A stretch of 64,000 nucleotides of DNA, from contig OX336338.1 of the NCBI GenBank assembly GCA_946902875.1, positions 9,415,971 to 9,479,970 on the forward strand, in the 5' to 3' direction. The notes under the pieces are model-generated. The model saw only the letters and a list, made by a program, of their open reading frames with translations. It did not search any database and had not been told where the DNA came from. Positions 23,501-36,300 of this stretch are shown in pieces. The position numbers and the translations under genes were made by a program. Each line of letters begins with the position of its first letter. Within the stretch, counting starts at the first letter, position 1. This stretch comes from Nematopogon swammerdamellus (lineage: Eukaryota; Arthropoda; Insecta; Lepidoptera; Adelidae).

Positions 23501-24600
23501 TTCTTGCAGCACAACACCGATTAGTCTGCTTACCCCGATTGTCGGGATTCAGCGTGTGTGATGTCTGATGTATCACGTGGTATGTACATAAATATTGTTA
23601 AATAATGATATAATAAAAAAAAAGATATTACCCATAGCAATACAAATTATTGTCACCTCTTGGGGGTGACACTATGCATTTAAATATTTTAAGTTACAAC
23701 TTATGATAAAATTGTGATCAATTTAAGATAATAATTAATGTATCGAACCCGGGCACATGAACACGGACAGCGTGTCAATCTGCTCTTTAGGTATATTGTT
23801 ACCGTCGTTGCCCAGTGGAAAAGCTCTTCATACATTTTGATACATTTTGTCTCCTGTGCTGATGTGATGTGGACGTGATATGGTCGTCGCCGTGCCGTTA
23901 TCGTCTTGTGCAAAAACGCCCAAACAAGTACAGATATATGTTTGATATACAAATGTAATGTATTCGGAGGCTCAGCCTCTAAATATTTTGATTGCAAGGA
24001 AGCGTGTTTCTAAATACATTTAAAGCAAGTCAAAGTACAATGCACATTGCACATTATTGTGCACAGGCTTACTTTAAATATTTTAAACAGTACGGCCCAA
24101 TGTATTGCCAAATGTGTGTTAAATACCTTAAATTTTCAATAAATAAAAAGAAAACATTATAAATAATGTGTAGCTACATGAATGACACTCTGTTGTAGTG
24201 TAAAAATATTTTGAAAAATTAAGAAAATTACATTTTTTATAAGTAATTTAATAAAATGTTTAAAAGGAATACTAAATGAGTACACTGAAGCACTTAGTGA
24301 TGGTTCTGTGCCAGAATTATTTCTTAATTTTCCAAATTTTCCATGGGTGTACCAATAAATGGAAAAGATTACGTCGATTCATGTTTTATTGTACAATTTT
24401 ATTACTGGCACAGGATCACCTATTCTTCAGGCATATATTTGAGGTCTAGGTGTTTTTGGGACATTCTGTATTTCAACTAATTAATTCGATATTTTCTATG
24501 TATCTGTAATTTCGATATTTTAACACTTTCAATCGCTTTATCAATGAAATCTGAACTAATAATAATAAAGGTAACCTGGTATCTAATACTATATTGCATG
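23500..24600. other. Intergenic, nothing recognised
   Basis: AT-rich sequence. The minus-strand frame at 23701-23997 has no domain I can identify. Confidence 0.4.
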
Positions 24601-24607
24601 GTGTTTC

Positions 24608-24749
24608 TAAAGCCGCGTGCGATTTTTTTTTTTCGAAACAATACACAGAAACATCGAAACATTGGGTCGTCGTGGCCATATACATTTGTATGAAAACAAA
24701 TTTTTTTGGGTAATGTTTTGAAAAAAACTTGCGCAGGAGACGCGGCTTA
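24608..24749. mobile_element. Foldback MITE 'aagccgcgtctcctgcg', copy 1
   Basis: The ends 'taaagccgcg' and 'gcaggagacgcggctta' are inverted repeats. The body contains 'acagaaacatcgaaacattg' and a complementary 'gtgtttcgaaaaaa' half, making most of the element palindromic. Further copies are at 25111, 28701 and 39581. Confidence 0.8.
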
Positions 24750-25110
24750 GAACGTAGATTTTATTAAAATTGTTGTAGAGAAAATGTCGGTATGTGAAAC
24801 AGTACCTATGAGACGCTACCGATAGAGAATCAATACTTACAGACAGTCATAGAGTAAATTAAATTTACTGTAAATTTTACAGTTTTGGAAGTTTGATATT
24901 TGGCGCTATTGACAGACAGCTCGCAAAGTACTTTTTGTCATTTTATCTTTGCGGAAAGGCAAGGGTTATTTGACCGTACAGCCAATTCATTAGTTGTTTT
25001 TTTTTTTCGTTTTTTCAAGTGCGGCATTCAGCCAGGTCTTCATTTGCTGATTCCATAATTTGATAAATATAATATATTTATTACAAGGAGATGCGGCTTT
25101 ACATATTATG

Positions 25111-25259
25111 TAAAGCCGCGTCTCCTGCGAATGTTTTTTTTTCGATACATTGCAGAGAAACATCGAAACATTGGGGCGTGGCCATACACATTTGTATCAA
25201 AACAAATGTTTTTGTGTAGTGTTTCGAAAAAACATGAGCAGGAGACGCCGGCCGCTTTA
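25111..25259. mobile_element. Foldback MITE, copy 2
   Basis: Same family as 24608-24749. A partial inverted end ('aaggagatgcggctttaca', 25085-25104) lies directly to its left, as if two insertions met head to head. Confidence 0.8.
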
Positions 25260-25264
25260 GGCAT

Positions 25265-26240
25265 TATGCCATGTCTGTCTGCTTTTGTTTACGGCTTGTA
25301 TTTACTGTGAGGTCTTTTTTTTTTTTGTTAGATTTGTCCCTTTTCCTTAGAAGCAAAGGTCATTTATCAACCATACAGCCTGGACTGTATTTAGACAGCT
25401 CATCTCGATGTGATCGGATTTGTAATGTTTTTATATTATATCCTATGTTATTACCAAATTCTCAGGACAGGAGCTTGACAATTTATTGTCAGAGCCGCTT
25501 CGTTAATAGGTACCTACCTAGCTGAAACTGCGCAAGAGTCTGGCCAGCTGTTCTTGGTGCATGCCCATTAACATGCTGTAATAAATATGATGCACAGCTT
25601 GCCAGAAACAATCTTTAGAACCAATTTTTCTGTTGAATTTTTATGGCTATTGCTTCCATAGGGCTGTGTCTTTGACTTGAACTTATAAAGTTAGCTATAT
25701 TAAAAATGTACTTTGAATATTTTTTTAGATAGATAATGACTGTAAATTAAATTTACTTTTATTTGAACCTAGTTGAAAATAATATGAGTCCAGCTTCAAT
25801 AAAACGTAAAATCTAATGTCATTAACATTAAAATAAATTCGTCACCTCTTGGAGATGATTTTATGAATGTTGTGTTAGTTTTTACCATGTTTTGTGTACT
25901 CTTTAACAAACGTGTGAGATATGTTGTACACCTTTCTAGAGGAGAAATCTAAAAACAAAAATAGGAGATCTACAAAAACGTCTAGATATTAAGTAGGTAA
26001 TTGCCTACGAAATTGCCGTTTTTCATACTGTTCAACTTTGAAATTAATGATCTTTGGTTTGGCGTGGAGGACAATGTTTATAAATTTCTTTGTATTGTAG
26101 ACATGGTGCTTCATTTCTCTGCTCGTCTTTTTGTATTTTGTTTATATTTAAATTTCTAAATTTTTTTTTTAAAAGCACCGATTGTTTACTTACCAGATTT
26201 TTCGAAATTTGGACAAATTTTAGCTAGGTTGGATACAAAA
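25265..26240. other. Intergenic, nothing recognised
   Basis: AT-rich. The open frame at 25271-25525 is low-complexity hydrophobic sequence without motif. Confidence 0.4.
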
Positions 26241-26246
26241 TTGTTT

Positions 26247-26470
26247 TTATGGGACGCACAACATATGGCGCGTGCCAGCTAACGCAAAAGTGTAGTCCGA
26301 CGGCCGCGGCGCCCACGGGCATTCGGATATTTACGGGGGGCTGCGAATACCATATTGGCCGGTTAGGTGCACCTTCACATTATGAAGGACCCCAGGACTG
26401 TACATTAGAGGAAAGGATGCAGGTGGGGGTGCATCCTTCCAAGAGGCAGTGGAAAATATCTTCAAACAGT
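26247..26470. repeat. Dispersed repeat family D, copy 1
   Basis: The block with 'gtgtagtccgacgg', 'cgcccacgggcattcg' and 'ttaggtgcaccttcaca' recurs at 41535-41690 (same strand) and 52675-52885 (reverse, ending in an A-run on that strand). The A-rich end indicates a retroposed element such as a SINE or LINE tail. Confidence 0.75.
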
Positions 26471-26479
26471 TAATCGAAT

Positions 26480-28690
26480 GACATACACCAGAGTTCTACA
26501 CTACATCATCAGTGGCATACATAAAATACTATTACAATTCCAAAATGTCGTTGATAATATTGGATAATAGTTAAAATAAAATATTATATAAAATTTTTGG
26601 TTTAATTGTTTTTTACGAAATGGCAAAGGGACCTTACAGATTTTAAGGTTCTTACAGATGCGCGATACATCACACAACACGCTTGCAATATTTGTAAAAA
26701 TACTCTTAGGTATCTATATAACGTGTCACGTCAACTCTGGTATTTTGCAATTTTGGTGGTTTGAGTTCTATAAAAGTATAAAATGTTTAGCAAATGTTTA
26801 AGGTTGGATGTTAGATAGAAAAAAATATTTCAATTCATAATATATATTGGTCCAGTAAGTAAAGACAAAATAGCAGAATGTAAAATTATGAAAGACTGCA
26901 GCTCTAGTCTAGCTCATTACTCCGTAATTCCTGGATAAACATCAGTTGTTACATGCTTCACTTCATGTTAACTTTTGATGTTCCAACCTTATCTGCCATG
27001 CAACATTTTGTAAAACCTACTCTTCCAGGATATTTACCTAATTATTAAAACTGCCTTTCGAGGGCTTCAACTAAACGAATGCAAAGAACTAGTGGTAAAA
27101 GACTAGGTATTTCATTGGAAACCCATCAATGGGGAAACGTTAGGTTCATTGAATTTAAGCAGTTTTTACAGAATATCACATTCACTAAGTACAAATGGTT
27201 CATGTATAATAATAACCTAGTCAGATCAGGAAAATTGATCGATTTAAATTTAAAGATATAAATATATTATATCAATTCAAATATTTTTTGTGGCTATGAA
27301 AGACATTTAAGGTTTAATAGGTTATAGAGGGAGCATTGGGAACATTTTCATAGAAAAACCTTGATCTCGAACCTCAATGCGGTGTGCATCGAACATCAGA
27401 CGGGCGTGTCTACCTACTGTATTAGGTAGGTATGAGCGATTTGTCACCTAGGTAACAATTTAATGGATTACGATTTTGTTCACTTTGTCTGGTACTGAAT
27501 TGGGAATAGGCGTATTCCCAATTCAGTGAGTTTGATTGTCTTTGGTGGCTATCGATCTTAAGCAACAATCAGAAAATTATTTTATTTTCGCGCTACCGAT
27601 GACAATATTTGTAGGTAGGTAAATGAATTTAAAACACAGTAATTTTGACAATTCTAAAGCTTTTCAAATACTTGCCTGTTACTACTACTTCCACGTTACC
27701 ATGTTTACTACCCTTCAACACTTATTATAATAATATAACTACAAATAATAGATACTTTCATATTTGTAGATAAAATATTGGTGTTGTCCATAGCTTATTC
27801 AAATGCTATATACATTTCTTGTGAATTTTTATTAAGTGTTAACGTTATGTGCGCCGTTAAATTAAATATATAAAATTGTTACGACTTTTATTATGTAATA
27901 AACAAACTAGACTGCACCTCATAGTAAAACCTAATTATACATGTTGACCAAAATGTTGACATAATGTAAGAGCAGACGAAATTAAAAGCATAGTGCTGCC
28001 TTCACCCTTGGTTTGACCACGACACTACATAACAAAGTAATAGTAGGTATTAGAAGCATTATTCTCATTTCGGCCGATATCGATCAAGACGCGTCGTCGC
28101 CTTAAAAATTATCTACATCATAATGATGCCGATAATTTTGTTTGGAAACGTGTGTACTAGATGCCGGCTGCCTGCAAGTTATGACTTATAAAGCTTAATT
28201 TAAGCTTTCCAAACCAAGAAGCATAATTAGCTTCTTGATTTAGTTAGACGGTCTTCTTCTTTTTTTATATATTGGCAACCAAACGAATAGGAAATTCGTT
28301 TATTACTGCTAGTATCCAGTGACGGCGCTATACATTTACGGCATAAATTTATTATTACAATAAAACAAAATAATTTTGAAAGGAACGAGACATTTGAAGT
28401 TACTAGTGCACACAATAACATGCACATATTCTGTTAGACACATAGTTGTAAATAAGAAGATAAAAGTAAATAAATAAAATATTATATTTACACAGGGTGT
28501 TTGATGGTGAACTTTTTTTTCCATAACTCACTTAAAAACGAAATAATTTTATTTAGTTTTGTATGCAAAGAAAAAGTTCACCGATGAACAAAATATCATG
28601 TAACTTTTTTGCTCCAAATAGGCTTAGGAGTACCTGGTTTGCTTTATGAACTATAGTCATCATACACCCTGTATAATTAATTACATTATG
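26480..28690. other. Intergenic, nothing recognised
   Basis: AT-rich. A perfect 15-bp hairpin (27494-27508 with 27513-27527, 4-nt loop) is the only structured element. At 28494-28675 a segment between 'acagggtgt' and 'acaccctgt' resembles a small mariner-like element. Confidence 0.4.
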
Positions 28691-28700
28691 GACGGTCGTC

Positions 28701-28866
28701 TAAAGCCGCGTCTCCTGCGCATGTTTTTTTCGAAACAATACACAAAAAACATGAAACAAAAACATTATTTCTCTATGGTTTTCATACAAATGTGGATGGA
28801 CACGCCCCAATGTGTCGATGTTTCTGTGTAATGTTTCGTAAAACACATTCGCAGGAGACGCAAGCT
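28701..28866. mobile_element. Foldback MITE, copy 3
   Basis: Same family as 24608-24749: it starts 'taaagccgcgtctcctgcg' and ends 'cgcaggagacgcaagct'. The small open frames on both strands inside it are due to the palindrome. Confidence 0.8.
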
Positions 28867-29274
28867 GCCATAAATAGATTTCATCTTCCCGGACTAATAG
28901 ACACGCCATGGTATCTAGTTGATTTTCTGCTATACTTTAATGGAAACGTGTGAACGTTATGACCTTTGCCTATCCCGACGGCAATGGACGTTGTCTGACA
29001 TACAACACACTCAGTGTTGCCGCTTAGGAAAAAAGAAAGTCACCAAACTATTGCCATAAAGTCACTAGAATTGGGGAAAAAATTACTTCAAAGAGTCACT
29101 AGAAGTCACTAAATATTTTTAACAGAGCTCCATTTTTAAAATAAGTTATATTAAAATAAAATTTGAAATAATGAATGATTTATTCATTCAATGTTTATAC
29201 TTACATAATTTACACTTTATAAATATATATTTTTTATAATTAAATACCTACTATACAACTTTTTGTTGCTTTAT

Positions 29275-29557
29275 TTTTGATGTACACATATTTTAGTAAT
29301 AGCAATAGTAAAAAAAAGCACATTTATGGAAATATTTCGCCCCGATGTCGTCGGTGGCGTCTTCAGTCAAGTGAGAAATAAGTAAATATGATTATGATTT
29401 GATAGATATGTTCTTTTAAATATTTTCTTCTTTTTTTATTATTCTATATAAAAAATAATAAATAACTTGACTGAAGACGCCACCGACGACATATCGGGGC
29501 GACATATTTCCATAAATGTGCTTTCTTACTATTCTATTACTGAAATATGTGTACATC
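29275..29557. repeat. Nested inverted repeat within the hAT element
   Basis: Arms around 29275-29371 and 29465-29557 are reverse complements. They share 'gcacatttatggaaat', 'cgacgacat' / 'atgtcgtcg' and 'cttcagtcaagt', and extend outward to 'gatgtacacat'. The pattern suggests a foldback MITE inserted into, or a structure grown within, the hAT element. Confidence 0.8.
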
Positions 29558-29671
29558 AAAAATACTTACATAATTTAAAATTCAATTAATTGAATTATTT
29601 CTGTAACCTCTTCTTCCGGCACAGGGAAGGTGGATGGTTCTGTAGAAGTTGTAGCTGTTGATTCTGTTTCT

Positions 29672-29983
29672 CTATTTACGGTTCTCGTAGTTTTCGTAAT
29701 CTTTGACAGAACTTCTGGAGGTATAATGTAAGTGTGGCAGCTTTCTTTCAAAATTTTTAGTTGGTTCCTTATCAAAAGTATTGAATAGAGTTTTGGTGGC
29801 TAGTCTATTTCGTTGTTTAGTTTTTACAATGTTCATTGTACAGAAAATTTGCTTGAAAAGGCAAAGGTATATAGAGCCAAAGCGATTATTTTGATTAATT
29901 CGTTCAAGTTCATAGATCGTCGATGATCTATGATGTGATGATGTGATGAAGAACAGGTAAAATCTATGAGGGTATACAGCCAA
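29672..29983 (-). pseudogene. hAT transposase C-terminal fragment
   Basis: It contains 'FKQIFCTMNIVKTKQRNRLA', the conserved C-terminal 'STMNIxKTKxRNRL' block of hAT transposases related to the ZNF862/KIAA1586 branch. The upstream catalytic region is missing; a frame change occurs near 29770. Confidence 0.75.
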
Positions 29984-30303
29984 GTCAATGTCCGTGCTTC
30001 AAATTTTATCACTATTAAAAGTCACTAAAAGCCACTAGATTTTTTCTAGTGACTAAGTCTTTAAAAAATGTCACCAAAGACGTCAAAAACTCACTAGATC
30101 TAGTGACAAAGTCACTAAAACGGCAACACTGAACACACTGACATTGACTGACATCTGACATTTCATGAAACAAAAGTTGCGTTCGGTCGGAAGGGCATCC
30201 TTTTTATTTATTTGATGATTCCGCCTTTTTCCTGTTTCAAACTCAATTCCCTCGGAGCCTCTTTCGATTAGAATGCACAAAGAAATGTGATATTTTCGGT
30301 GCA

Positions 30304-33300
30304 ATGGAAGTCGTCGCGGACAGTGTCAACATCGACAGTGAACCCGACCAAAATTCGTTTGTTGAGTCAGTCGAAAAGCATTTGGACAGTTTGGGGATTA
30401 CCGTGGAGTCAGCTAGTGAAAGTGACGACGATACCAGCGACTCGGGCCGCAGCCCGCAGTCGCAGAATTCGAATCGGACAGTGAGTAGGGTGCCCCACGA
30501 GATCAGTAGCGTCAATAATCCGCCAGTGTTCGGAAGTGTCAGCGTGAGCAATTCGTCAGAAGTGCACTTCGGGAATAAAACTGTTATCAACGGCCCGGTT
30601 ACGATAAAGCAAGTTATCGGAACAGGGCTCGGCATCGAAAACCATGGCTACGTTAAATCTGAAGGGGATTCGACGCGAAATGCATTGGGCAAAACATACA
30701 ATGCATCCAGGAAGGACGATCAAGGTTTCATTATATTGTTGTCAATTTATGAGTTCTTAAGTTACCGTGGTTAATGTTCTTAGTGAATCAATTGTAACAG
30801 ATCGCGCTTAGTCATGTTTGTATTGTGGAATTTGTAATGTTCGATGTTCGAACGACGAACGTTAGTTGTTTCTTTATTGCTCATTGGCTCCTTGGCAGCG
30901 ATAAAGGGGTTGTAAACATATAAATTTATATATTTCTTTGCTTCTCAAAATTTCCCCTCTCAAACACTAAATAGGCGTTTGAAAACGACGCGTCCCATCC
31001 CGACTCGATGCGGCGTTGACCAAATCGACACGGGACCGTCTAAAACTTTTCAGGTGGACTGTAGATGATGTAGCTGTCGGTTGAAAGGGGAAAAAAAACT
31101 CGAAATATTATAAGCAAGGCACATTCTTTCCTTCACGCCGTTGCTCGTGCTCACACTCGCCCACACAGCCAGCAGAGCTCTCGCAGTGTTCTACGCGCTT
31201 GTGAAAATTGCAATGACGGTTTGACCGTTACGGGACCTCTATTTATACTGCTGCTGGCTGAATGGAACGAGTGGTGACGCTGTTCCAAGAAGCAATGGCT
31301 GGAAAGAAGTGAGCCATTGTATTCAGTAACGTATTTTAACGGTTTTCAACGGATTTTAACGGATAATTTTATTTGTCGATCGTTCCGTCGGTAACAGCGT
31401 TCATGCCTAAGACATAATCCACTGCGCCACACCTTATTAAGTCTCTTCATACCTTATTAAATTATTAAGGTTGAACTGAACAAAAAACACCAAATACATA
31501 TTTTCACATATCTCTTTTGAATGACCTGATTGAACCTTCCCACTTAGTAACGTAAGGGAATTTATTCATGGATCCTGTGCAAGAGATAACTTCAAGAAAT
31601 ACGATTTTAGTTATTGTGAAAGTTGATTAATGTGTGGAAGGTTATGTGACTAAACTGTTTTACAGAAAAACCTCATCCTCTTTTGACTTGGCGATGCTTA
31701 ATTTGTTTATTATTAGGTGTATGATTTCATGTTGGAAGAATAGATGATAGGAGACTAACGAAATAAATTTATTTATGGAAGAAATTTAAGAAATTTAAAA
31801 AGAATGTGAGTGAAAGAGTCGGGAAACCTGGACCAGATTGGGCATGCCCTCAAAAAGAATCAAGTGCGTAGTACCCGTAACCGACGAGCATGCATGAAGA
31901 ACATTATGGGAGTGGAAGAGGCGGCAGAGGTGTGTCAGGATCGCGGCGCGTGGAGATCCGTTGTCTCTGCCTATCCCACCGCGAAACAGGTGTGACACTA
32001 TGTATGCATGTATGTATTTGTTAGTGAAGAATTAGGTTCCACTGTCCACTAACTTTTTCAGATCTTTTATGACTTTCTCGCCCTAAACAGTTCCTACTTT
32101 GTTTATAAGAAATAGGTATATGCACAATTATTTTGCTTATATTTTATTTCACGTGTTATTGGGTCAAATGTTAATGTGTATGTACAAGATTGATTAACTG
32201 CGATATTACATTTGCCAATAATTCATTTTAAATCATTTTTATTTTTACATACGCATAGTGTGTTTGTGCATTCTTCAGTCGTATTTCTAAATTTTACAGC
32301 AACCGAAGGCAGATTCAAATGGTTAATACGTCCGCAATACCTATTACTAGGATTATTTGCCCTCGCCATCACAGCTTCCCTCATAACCCTGATCACCATC
32401 TTCTTGGAGAGGTCTCAGGACGAGGGCTACACCACCACTGTGCTTCCGGAGCTAGGTCCAAGTAAGTAACTTATCTTTAAGTTGTTTCGGTGCAGGTCTC
32501 TTATTCTTTTCTTTCTATCCTTTTAACAAAACGCGGTGTTGAGCACTGGTGGAGGTTTCTAATCACTAAAACTGTGTGCTAACACTCTCTGTTAACAATA
32601 TTTGCGTCACTTATAAATCCAAGCGCTCACCACACCATCTTAAATTCTAATTTTTGTAGATTGGTTGACCTATTGGCCCCCACAGGTATATAATTATTCG
32701 TAATTTCGCAAACCAAACATTCAAGGTTTCATCCCATAATTCAGCGCCGCACGCGCTCATAAACTCAAATATTTCATAAAATAATGAAACTAGGTCAGTA
32801 AACTCTGGCATGCAAAAAGCCAATGAAATTATCCATAAAATTATATAAAACAAGTGAGGATTCACTACAAGTACAGACAGATTTTTTGATCTCTAGGAAA
32901 AATAAAAGAAGCCTGGTATTTTTCGTATCTCATTACCACGTGACATCTGACAAAAGGTATCATTGGTCAAAACATTGCATATGACCCCACTTACCTACAA
33001 AAAAAATTTGTCGGTTGATGTGCCGAACACCCTGTATATGTTAAAAACCTGTATTTAAATCGTTTTTCTTATCGTCATTTCATATTATAAATCTTTCCAT
33101 CAAATTCGATTTGAATTGAAGTCGGGCTTTAACGCGGGCGGATAGGTACAGCTAGTAAGATTCATAAGAATATATTTTTTTTCTGTTTTAATGTTGAATT
33201 CTTTGTAGGCGTGTTTCATATCAATGGAAATGTTTTTTTTGTCATTTATCTAAAGTGCTTTCTCGTTCGAATAAGAAAAACTCACTGAAATAGTACTAGA

Positions 33301-36300
33301 TGAAAATATGCTACCATAACAATAGTATCTGCTCAGCGGGGAGCAGTTGGGAGCCGGCAGGTTAAGTAATGTAAATAATATGATAAAATTTAAATATTTA
33401 AATAAAATACAAGTGCTGTAAGAAATGAAGAAGAAAAGCACGAATGATAAAAATAATAATTTAACGTACCTGAGATTATAAACAAACCTTCTCTTTTAGG
33501 GTCTCAATCTCAGCTCCGAATATCTACCAATTAGAGGGATTCTTTTCTATTAAAATTTCCCCACTTTTCAGAGTATCAAATTTTGGTGACGAAGGCCACG
33601 TGTGCAGAGTCGAACAATGTTATATTTGTGACAATCGGTACTGGCATACTAATGTTAGTGAGCATACTGATCGCGGTAGCACTATCCAGGATTCAGTATG
33701 ACACAAAACCGCAACGAGCGCAACGAATGGAAGGGACAAGTTCGTATCTCATGGTTATACTTTTAAGAGTCCACAATATCGCTTTAGTTCGAATCAGTGT
33801 TATGCTGAAAGAGCGAATAACTGTATAATGTTGTCAACTAGGATATATTCATCCTTGTGATTTCGCATTAAAACGGTGAATACTCTATCTATGACATTAA
33901 GTATATATTCGCCATTTCAGCAAAATACTTCAGCAATCATAGTTTCTGTAGTGGACAATGCTTTTGAAATTCTGCCATTTCATGGAGTAAATATTATCCA
34001 GTATTTTAAAGCTATTGTAGTATGACGAATAAGGTAAACAAGTTATTTAGAAATGCTCATTGCTTCTATTTAGACTCCAACTCAATAAAGTTTGATTTAT
34101 TGTCTCGGTACATATTGCACACATAAATTTTTCTAATTTAAAAAAATGTTGACGTAGGTAGGTACTAATTAAGCCAACTTCATATGTAACTTTCCTATTA
34201 TTAACCATTAATAATATTTCCACGTCACTTCAGTGGATTAACAAACTTATGACTAATATGTATGTGTGGAAGACAAACCTCAATTCATATAAGTACTGAT
34301 TTTTCTTCTAATGACACCGCCTGGGGAAATGTGTGGGGAAATTCCACATCCGCCATACTATATGTAGAATTTCCACCTAATATTACTGAAAATTCAAAGC
34401 TTTTCTAAATTTTTTTTTTAAATACCTAATAAATTAATTCTAGGGATTACACTGGTAAGCATATTTACTATAAAGTTTTCATAACAAGAATTATTGAACA
34501 AAATAAATATCTAATAGAGATATTTAAAAATTTGATATCTTAACATATTGTTAAAACAATGAGACAGTATGATGTCATCTTCTTTATAGGTATATCTATT
34601 CTAATGATGCTGCTTTATGTTTGCTTTTATGGTTTTGATTATTAGAATTTTGCATGGTTTAATTAAATGTATCTATTTTTAAAATTGGAGTAAAAAAAGA
34701 CTGATATGAACACATCAGCTAGAGCTGCTTGTTCATTAAAAAATAAATAAATAAATAAATAAATGTCTGTATGAGATGTCTTGTCCTTGCTTTTACATTG
34801 TTTTATTTTAGTTGTATTTGTATATTTTAACAAAAATAATAACATGCATGCAAAATATAAATGTAAGTGAAGGTGAGAAGGACTAAAAATCTTCATCAGA
34901 CTGTGGTTCCCATGTGGCTCTATTTTATTATTATTACTTAGAGCGCGCGCCGGATTACGCGGCAGCGGCGCTGTGCGGAACGACGCTGGACACATTTGTT
35001 CATATGAATTGTTTGCTGCACCTCTGCCGCATAGTGCTGTGCGGTTTCCTTCATACAATTCTGTACAAATAATATTTTGACGCGCCACTCAGCTGCAGTG
35101 TAGTTCCGCCTAGTGCGGTCGCACTCTTATTCGTACAATTTTACTTACTCAAGCCTTGAAGAACTGTTGGGTCATTCCACGTCATTGATGAACATTTGAT
35201 CGATCGACTGAGTCTTCTAAAGTTACAAGTAAAATGCCATAGCAGTGCACAGTTAGTGAAACCCACAGAGCATCAAATACCTACCGCCCGCGCCCCCTAC
35301 TAGAGGCGCCCTAAACGATGATATTTGAAACCCAATAACCGTACGCTGAGCTGCTAGCGCTTCGTATGTGTGTGTGTGTGTGCTAGTATCGACACTACAC
35401 ACAAAGAGGAGCAAGTTAGGCACACGCACAAAACAAATGCACACGCACAACACACAATGTAAGTCATAGGCCACGCCCACAGGCTTCAACGCCGTTGTAG
35501 AGAAATCGCGCTCACGGCGCCTCTAGTAGGGGCGGGCGCGCGCATTTCATGCTCTGTGGTGAAACCAGATTAGTTACAACAATTTATGCAGCCGGAGTGT
35601 TCTCTGTGGTTTTCCCTTCTTTGATGTTGGTCCTTGCATACAATGATTAAAAACATTTCAAAGTAAAACAAATTTCAGATATATATCTTTAAATATAATA
35701 ATATTTTATGATTACTTATCATTAAAATTTTAGTCAAATCCTGGTCACACCATTATCTGACATAAAAATCCGGAGAAAGGTGTTTGTTTGTTGCCGTTAT
35801 TCAGGTCACCCCTGTACCTGAAATGTTGCATGATAGTAGCTAGCTCGCGGTAACAACGTATTGAAAAGGTATTGTTTTAATGTGTGCCGGCAAAGACTAG
35901 TGAGATAATAATATTGTGCGTGCGAGCGTAGGTGCTGAGTTGCTGCCTAACTCGAAGCTGCGGTACGTGACGCGGACCGAGTGGATAGCTCAGCCGGTGG
36001 AGGAGCCTCTCGACAGGCTGAAGCTGCCGGCGCGCTGGGTCATCATCGCGCACACTGCCAGCGAGAACTGCTCCACTCAGGTATAATTTATTGTTTACTA
36101 GCTGTGCCCGCGGCTCCGCCCGCTCTCATATTTGACTTCTCTGCTAACCTCATAAGCCATTTAACGTGATAGTAAGTAGCCTATAGTTGATGGGAAGAAT
36201 CAAGCTATCCGTATAATTTTTTATTAAAATCGGGTCAGTGGTTCTCGAGTTATAAGCGGGCAGACAGACATACATACATACATACATACATACAGAAAGC

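Larger units (their letters stand above)
29012..30131 (-). mobile_element. hAT transposon remnant (1120 bp) just upstream of the PGRP gene
   Basis: The flanking octamer 'aacacact' occurs at 29004-29011 and 30132-30139. The termini 'cagtgttgccg' and 'cggcaacactg' are perfect inverted repeats. Subterminal 'agtcactaga' motifs recur at both ends. On the minus strand a transposase remnant is visible (29672-29983, 'TMNIVKTKQRNRLATKTL'). The right end lies 172 bp before the PGRP start codon, so the element is in or next to that promoter. Confidence 0.92.

Noticed and set aside
30243..30635. 130-codon minus-strand open frame over PGRP exon 1
   Set aside because: It is the antisense shadow of the cRHIM exon; the plus strand explains the sequence through phase-compatible splicing.
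34663..35088. 141-codon minus-strand frame
   Set aside because: Low-complexity (AAAT)n-derived and AT-rich sequence with no motif, inside a PGRP intron.
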